NCBI GenBank assembly: GCA_947587565.1
Contig: CANPYA010000044.1
Span: 1-9,978, forward strand
From: an uncultured Bacilli bacterium
GTDB taxonomy: Bacteria > Bacillota_I > Bacilli_A > RF39 > UBA660
Direction of reading: 5' to 3'
Length of the DNA: 9,978 nt
Every line of letters begins with the position of its first letter. Position 1 is the stretch's first letter. The position numbers and the translations under genes were made by a program. The notes below the pieces were generated by a model that saw only the letters and a list, made by a program, of their open reading frames with translations, did no database searches and was not told the origin of the DNA. This document shows, piece by piece, positions 6,810 through 9,978 of this stretch.

Positions 6810-7686
6810 AATTACCTTTAACTTGATTCATTACTTCTTCGGCAAAGTTTTCATTTCTTTTTTCCATACCTTCACCAACTTCATAACGAACCATTTTTAT
6901 TACTTCTCCACCATTGTCAGCTACATACTTACTAACTGATACATCACCATCTTTAATAAATGGTTGTTCAACTAAACAAATTTCTTTATAGAATTTTTTA
7001 ATTCTACCTTCAACCATTTTTTCCGCAATATCGGCAGGTTTTCCTTCATTCATAGCTAGTTCTTTTTGAATTTTTCTTTCACTAGCTACAACATCTTCCG
7101 GAACACTTTCGATATTTAAATATAATGGTTTCATGGCAGCAGCTTGCATAGCTACTTCTCTAGCTATCTCACTACTTGCACCTTTTAAAACAGTTAAGGT
7201 GGCGATTCTTCCACCCATATGTAAGTAATCACCAAATACTTCATCAGTATTTTTATTAACTATTTCAAATCTTCTTAAAGATAACTTTTCGCCAATCTTA
7301 GCAACCATAGATATAATATAATCTTTAACTTTACCTTCTTCGGTTTCTACTTCATTTGCTTCATCTAAAGTTTTCGCATCACTTTTAAGTAAAGCATGAC
7401 CAATTACATCAATCATATGGACAAATTCTTCATTTTTAGAAACAAAGTCTGTTTCGGAATTAACTTCTAAGATAACCGCTTTATCACCATCAATAAAGAT
7501 ATTAGCAAGACCTTCGGCGGCAATACGACTTTCTTTTTTAGCAGATTTAGCAATACCTTTTTCTCTTAAATAGTTCATAGCTTCATCCATGTTACCATTA
7601 CATTCAGTTAAGGCTTTTTTACAGTCCATCATACCAGCACCAGAAGTTTCTCTTAATTCTTTTACCATACTTGCAGTAATTTCCAT
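6808..7686 (-). CDS. tsf: Elongation factor Ts
   Basis: EF-Ts is the guanine-nucleotide exchange factor that releases GDP from EF-Tu during translation in the cytosol. This 292-residue protein has the N-terminal UBA-like domain with VKELRETSGAGMMDCKKAL (8-26) and the EF-Tu-contacting TDFV (79-82). A full core and C-terminal coiled-coil region follow, at the usual length for a Firmicutes EF-Ts. The start is the ATG at 7684-7686: the AAGGAGG site (7696-7702) is nine bases ahead of it. A further in-frame ATG at 7695 abuts the ribosome binding site and would not be used. It lies 20 bases after rpsB in the conserved rpsB-tsf order and is closed by a terminator. The pyrH-frr genes that often follow in Firmicutes are absent here. 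Confidence 0.98.
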   Translation of the reverse strand: MEITASMVKELRETSGAGMMDCKKALTECNGNMDEAMNYLREKGIAKSAKKESRIAAEGLANIFIDGDKAVILEVNSETDFVSKNEEFVHMIDVIGHALLKSDAKTLDEANEVETEEGKVKDYIISMVAKIGEKLSLRRFEIVNKNTDEVFGDYLHMGGRIATLTVLKGASSEIAREVAMQAAAMKPLYLNIESVPEDVVASERKIQKELAMNEGKPADIAEKMVEGRIKKFYKEICLVEQPFIKDGDVSVSKYVADNGGEVIKMVRYEVGEGMEKRNENFAEEVMNQVKGN

Positions 7687-7706
7687 AAATTTCATCCTCC
7701 TTTTTA

Positions 7707-8783
7707 TTATTTTAAATTAGCAATTAATTCATCTTTTTTCATAGAACTATAGCCTTTTAAACCTTGTTCTTTAGCCATAGCTTTTAATTCAGTTAAAGTC
7801 TTTGTAGTTAAATCAACTTTTTCTTTCTTTTCTTTTTTTACTTCTTCCTTTTTAGCTTCCGCTTTTTTAGGAGTTTCTTTTTTAGTTTCTTTAACTTCTT
7901 TTACTTCTACTTTTTCTTCTTTAACATTTTTATTTTCTTTATGTTTAATTTCTTTCTTTTCTTCTTTAGTATTTTCTACTACTTCTTCAGTATCATCTTT
8001 CTTAGCTTGGTCAAATTTATCAGATTTAATTAATTCTTCCATTCTAACTTCTTCATGGCTTTCACCCTTTTTGTCTTCTTCACTAATGTAATCAACTAAT
8101 TCTAAGCCAGTTGCTTCACAAATAGCGTTATTTAAAACTCCAAGCATAACTTTAATACTTCTAACCGCATCATCATTACCTGGAATAACAAAGTCAACAT
8201 CATCAGGATCGCCATTAGTATCCACAATACCAAAGACTGGAATATTTAACTTTCTGGCTTCTTTAACTGCATTGTATTCTTTCTTAGGATCAACAACAAT
8301 TAACGCTTGAGGAAGTTTATCCATTTCTCTAATACCACATAAAATACGATTTAACTTATCATATTCTTTCTTAAGTCCAATAACTTCTTTTTTAGGAAGT
8401 AAATCAAACTTACCAGATATTTCCATCTCTTCAATTTCTTCTAATCTTTTAACTCTTCTTCTTATTGTTCTAAAGTTAGTAAGAGTTCCTCCTAACCATC
8501 TTTCAGTTACATAGAAAGATTTACTTCTAGTGGCTTCTTCAACACAAACATCTTGAGCTTGTTTTTTAGTTCCCACAAATAAGAACTTTCCACCATTTTC
8601 CGCAATTGTTTTGATTTCGTTATAAGCGACCTCTAACAATTCTTGGGTTTTTTGCAAGTCAATAATATATATATCTTCTCTTGCTGTAAAGATATACTCT
8701 TTCATTTTAGGATTCCATCTTTTTGTTTGATGTCCAAAATGAACTCCAGCTTCTAATAAATAACTCATAGAAACTACGGCCAT
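7707..8783 (-). CDS. rpsB: 30S ribosomal protein S2 with C-terminal Rho_N/SAP-like extension
   Basis: Ribosomal protein S2 binds the 30S head-body junction and is needed for S1 docking and initiation where S1 is present. Residues 1-232 are a complete S2: YLLEAGVHFGHQTKRWNPKM (8-27), FVGTKKQAQ (69-77), WLGGTLTNF (96-104), LIVVDPKKE (161-169) and IPGNDDAVRSI (200-210). The protein is 358 residues, about 100 longer than a usual S2. Residues 233-322 are a low-complexity Lys/Glu/Val linker, likely disordered. Residues 325-358 form a short helix-extended-helix unit (LTELKAMAKEQGLKGYSSMKKDEL, split 330-342 and 343-353) typical of Rho N-terminal/SAP/LEM-type nucleic-acid-binding domains. The ATG at 8781-8783 gives the canonical S2 N-terminus; an AAAGGA site lies upstream. 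Co-transcribed with tsf from the promoter at 8902-8930, with a leader of about 110 bases. Confidence 0.97.
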   Translation of the reverse strand: MAVVSMSYLLEAGVHFGHQTKRWNPKMKEYIFTAREDIYIIDLQKTQELLEVAYNEIKTIAENGGKFLFVGTKKQAQDVCVEEATRSKSFYVTERWLGGTLTNFRTIRRRVKRLEEIEEMEISGKFDLLPKKEVIGLKKEYDKLNRILCGIREMDKLPQALIVVDPKKEYNAVKEARKLNIPVFGIVDTNGDPDDVDFVIPGNDDAVRSIKVMLGVLNNAICEATGLELVDYISEEDKKGESHEEVRMEELIKSDKFDQAKKDDTEEVVENTKEEKKEIKHKENKNVKEEKVEVKEVKETKKETPKKAEAKKEEVKKEKKEKVDLTTKTLTELKAMAKEQGLKGYSSMKKDELIANLK

Positions 8784-8895
8784 ATAAAATCACTCTTCCT
8801 TTCGTTTTTCTTCTTAGTTTCTAATACCTTTACCACTTAAATAATTTAAGCACTCGGCGTGGGCTAAAAACTAATGTCTATTTGACTATAAAGCC
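8784..8895 (-). promoter_or_regulatory. rpsB 5' leader, possible structured autoregulatory RNA
   Basis: The leader is about 112 bases and holds an unusual GC-rich patch (8851-8865) in a very AT-rich region. On the minus strand CACTTGGC (8893-8900) can pair with GCCGAGTG (8851-8858), or GGCT (8892-8895) with AGCC (8862-8865), around a small GTC/GAC hairpin. A separate hairpin CTTAAAT-T-ATTTAAG lies at 8836-8850. Ribosomal leaders often bind their own product, so S2 feedback is plausible. I cannot match it to a named RNA family, and the predicted transcription start would cut the longer stem. Confidence 0.4.
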
Positions 8896-8901
8896 AAGTG
8901 T

Positions 8902-8930
8902 ATTTTATCAAAAAAATATACTCATTACAA
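8902..8930 (-). promoter_or_regulatory. Promoter of rpsB-tsf
   Basis: On the minus strand TTGTAA (8925-8930) and TAAAAT (8902-8907) are separated by 17 bases. Transcription should begin near 8895. The promoter is embedded in the terminator of the upstream gene: the -35 lies in the hairpin loop and right arm. Confidence 0.65.
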
Positions 8931-8940
8931 GTATATTTTT
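8912..8940 (-). terminator. Intrinsic terminator of the 211-aa unknown gene
   Basis: A perfect 11-base inverted repeat (8912-8922 with 8930-8940, AAAAATATACT/AGTATATTTTT) encloses a 7-base loop, with a T-run continuing on the minus strand. It is 18 bases after the stop codon at 8958. The stem is AT-rich, so efficiency may be moderate. Confidence 0.75.
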
Positions 8941-8957
8941 CATATTTTTAAATAAAA

Positions 8958-9593
8958 CTAATAGATTTGATAAGTATCAGTTAATTTAGTCCCCATTCTT
9001 CTTCTCGTTAAGGATTTACCTAAAGCATAACTATGAGGAATGACATCTTCAAAATATTCTTTAGGACTTACCTTTAAAGTGTTTAGTATTCTTGCGCGAT
9101 AATCAAGTTGAATAGACATTAATTCAAATTTACCACTTTGACTTATATTTGGGCGATTTACTACAGCATCAAGTTCTTCTAATACGGTTGTAACATCACC
9201 ATGATTATTCATTAATTCAATAAAATAATTATATAATTCATCAATATAATCTTGTCTTTTATCACGATTAAATTCGGTTTGGTATAAATCAATATTAGTA
9301 TTTTCCCTAGTATTCTTATTAGTAACTGCAATAATTGGTAATTCAATTCCTTCAATATTTTTAGTTGTAACTAATAAATTATAAGGATTTTCTCGAATAA
9401 TAACATTATCATCATCTTTTAAAGTTTGTTTAATTAAACGAGCAACATTTTGGTAAGCATCAACTGATGTGGCTGGATTTTGTTCAACAACCCTTTCTTC
9501 TTCGGGAGTTAAAACCCCTAATTCTAAAACAGATTGTCTTAAATTCCATAAATCTTCATAAAAATTTACAATATTATTATTTATTTTTTCCAT
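8958..9593 (-). CDS. Protein of unknown function, 211 aa
   Basis: I do not recognise this protein. It is soluble-looking, with no signal peptide or membrane segment, and overall acidic. Residues 1-60 look helical, including LTPEEERVVEQN (28-39). A short alpha/beta part follows (about 62-105), with beta-like runs NLLVTT (72-77) and LPIIAVTN (85-92). A helical half comes next (112-178), and a basic tail with SLTRRRMG (194-201). No metal-binding or catalytic motif is evident. The start is well supported: AGGAAG (9603-9608) lies before the ATG, and a consensus promoter at 9617-9645 gives a leader of about 17 bases. It is monocistronic, with a terminator at 8912-8940, next to rpsB. The consensus promoter suggests a well-expressed housekeeping-type gene, but that is inference. 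Confidence 0.85.
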   Translation of the reverse strand: MEKINNNIVNFYEDLWNLRQSVLELGVLTPEEERVVEQNPATSVDAYQNVARLIKQTLKDDDNVIIRENPYNLLVTTKNIEGIELPIIAVTNKNTRENTNIDLYQTEFNRDKRQDYIDELYNYFIELMNNHGDVTTVLEELDAVVNRPNISQSGKFELMSIQLDYRARILNTLKVSPKEYFEDVIPHSYALGKSLTRRRMGTKLTDTYQIY

Positions 9594-9616
9594 GTTTTTT
9601 CACTTCCTAAACCAGT

Positions 9617-9645
9617 ATTTTAGTTTTTTATTCTCATTCTGTCAA
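9617..9645 (-). promoter_or_regulatory. Promoter of the 211-aa unknown gene
   Basis: On the minus strand a perfect TTGACA (9640-9645) is followed after 17 bases by TAAAAT (9617-9622), five of six matches to consensus. Transcription should start near 9610, just upstream of the AGGAAG ribosome binding site. Confidence 0.85.
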
Positions 9646-9683
9646 GAATAAATTATTATTAGAATCCCAATATAACATTTCTT

Positions 9684-9705
9684 TGTCAAATAGTGTCAAA
9701 GTCAA
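9684..9705. repeat. Short direct repeats of TGTCAAA, possible operator or extra -35 boxes
   Basis: TGTCAAA occurs at 9684-9690 and again at 9694-9700, ten bases apart (one helical turn), followed at once by GTCAA (9701-9705). On the minus strand these read as TTGACT-TTGACA-N4-TTGACA. They could be a protein-binding site on one face of the helix, or stacked -35 elements: TTGACA with TTATAT about 18 bases downstream is one possible second promoter. Confidence 0.4.
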
Positions 9706-9751
9706 GCATTTATGACTACTATATTTCTTAAAAAAACACTATAATTATAAT

Positions 9752-9864
9752 AGAAGGAGCTAGATATTGGGGAAGTATTATTGTTTATCGCTTTTTAATA
9801 AGAATAAAAAGTTTAAATACAATAGCTCTTTTCATATTTGTCATCTATTTATAGGTGGCTTTTT
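9752..9864 (+). ncRNA. Candidate small structured RNA on the plus strand
   Basis: Two overlapping TATAAT boxes (9740-9745, 9746-9751) lie just before a segment that can fold. GAAGGAGCTA (9753-9762) pairs with TAGCTCTTTT (9823-9832), including wobbles. CTTTTTA (9791-9797) pairs with TAAAAAG (9805-9811) inside it, and a terminator-like hairpin ends it at 9864. No good -35 is visible. I cannot match it to a known RNA. The long-range stem would hide an AAGGAG ribosome-binding-like sequence. It could be a short leader or small RNA, or chance folding in AT-rich DNA. Confidence 0.3.
9840..9864 (+). terminator. Candidate intrinsic terminator, plus strand
   Basis: GTCATCTA (9840-9847) pairs with TAGGTGGC (9852-9859), 8 bp with two G-T wobbles, around a TTTA loop. 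Five T follow directly (9860-9864). No plus-strand protein gene precedes it, which is the main reason to suspect a small transcript here. Confidence 0.45.
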
Positions 9865-9873
9865 AAATGCATT

Positions 9874-9895
9874 AAAAAAACTCTCAAGTGAGAGT
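9874..9895 (-). terminator. Intrinsic terminator after tRNA-Lys
   Basis: On the minus strand ACTCTC/GAGAGT (9890-9895 with 9880-9885) with a 4-base loop is followed by seven T (9874-9880). It starts 12 bases after the tRNA CCA end. Confidence 0.85.
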
Positions 9896-9906
9896 CAATT
9901 ACTAAA

Positions 9907-9978
9907 TGGTGTCTCGTTGGAGATTTGAACTCCAGACCCTTCGATTAAAAGTCGAATGCTCTACCGACTGAGCTAACG
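9907..9978 (-). tRNA. tRNA-Lys (anticodon UUU), 5' end cut by window edge
   Basis: Read on the minus strand, the cloverleaf is clear. The D-arm is GCTC...GAGC, the anticodon stem TTCGA/TCGAA holds loop CTTTTAA (anticodon TTT, Lys), the T-arm is TGGAG-TTCAAAT-CTCCA, and the 3' acceptor strand ACGAGAC is followed by A and an encoded CCA (9907-9909). Only three of the seven 5' acceptor bases are inside the window, so four bases are missing and the full tRNA is 76 bases. It is closed by its own terminator, so it is the last member of any tRNA cluster. Confidence 0.97.

Larger units (their letters stand above)
9594..9906. other. Gene-free stretch between the 211-aa unknown gene and tRNA-Lys
   Basis: These 313 bases hold no convincing protein gene. 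In order they contain the ribosome binding site and promoter of the minus-strand gene (to 9645), a cluster of TTGACA-like boxes on the minus strand (9684-9705), plus-strand TATAAT boxes (9740-9751), a candidate plus-strand small RNA with terminator (9752-9864), and the minus-strand tRNA terminator (9874-9895). Confidence 0.7.

Noticed and set aside
7687..7695. Upstream ATG for EF-Ts at 7695
   Set aside because: It abuts the AGGAGG site with no spacer, and the EF-Ts N-terminus is expected to begin MEITA as from 7686.
7770..8010. AAG/GAA-rich stretch in rpsB considered as a DNA repeat array
   Set aside because: It is an irregular low-complexity Lys/Glu coding stretch with no fixed repeat unit.
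9767..9928. A 53-codon plus-strand frame starting at TTG, seven bases after AAGGAG
   Set aside because: It runs through the plus-strand terminator-like hairpin, the tRNA terminator and the 3' part of tRNA-Lys on the opposite strand, and its translation resembles nothing known. The ribosome-binding-like sequence is better explained as part of a possible small RNA or chance.

Overview
The window comes from an AT-rich, low-GC Gram-positive bacterium (Firmicutes/Bacilli). Evidence is the AT-biased codon use, strong AGGAGG-type ribosome binding sites, sigma-A-type promoters (TTGACA-N17-TATAAT) and U-tailed hairpin terminators. TGA is used as a stop and Trp is TGG, so the standard bacterial code applies and this is not a TGA=Trp mollicute. 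My guess is an uncultured gut Bacilli lineage close to the Mollicutes (RF39-like); this is inference from gene style, not a search.

Layout. (1) Bases 1-3636, minus strand: a tight operon driven by a near-consensus promoter at 3608-3636. It encodes an HD-domain phosphohydrolase, an unrecognised 372-residue protein, a short-chain dehydrogenase/reductase and a PLP enzyme of the YnbB (methionine gamma-lyase-like, 'aluminium resistance') family. Every gene overlaps the next by 1-26 bases. The PLP enzyme has a TTG start and runs off the left edge. (2) 3633-4139, minus: a small CmpB-type (putative ABC transporter type IV) membrane protein whose stop codon lies inside the -35 box of the operon promoter. 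(3) 4258-4792, plus: two overlapping small genes for helical proteins, the second clearly of the CotF spore-coat family. They end at a bidirectional terminator. (4) 4831-6747, minus: a large membrane-anchored, cysteine-rich surface protein with Ig-like repeats and two C-terminal Cys/Trp modules that resemble thrombospondin type 1 repeats. (5) 6808-8783, minus: rpsB-tsf with its own promoter, a possible structured leader and a terminator. Ribosomal protein S2 carries a Lys/Glu-rich tail ending in a Rho_N/SAP-like helical domain. (6) 8958-9593, minus: an unrecognised 211-residue protein with a consensus promoter and a terminator. (7) 9594-9906: a gene-free stretch with repeated TTGACA-like boxes and a candidate plus-strand small RNA with a terminator. 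(8) 9907-9978, minus: tRNA-Lys(UUU), cut at its 5' end by the window edge.

The window mixes core translation genes (rpsB, tsf, tRNA-Lys) with lineage-specific genes (surface protein, CotF-like pair, two unknowns). No phage genes, transposases, CRISPR arrays or insertion sequences were seen. The most interesting items are the modular Cys/Trp surface protein, the S2 tail domain, the candidate small RNA, and the four-gene overlapping operon with an unknown protein in the middle.
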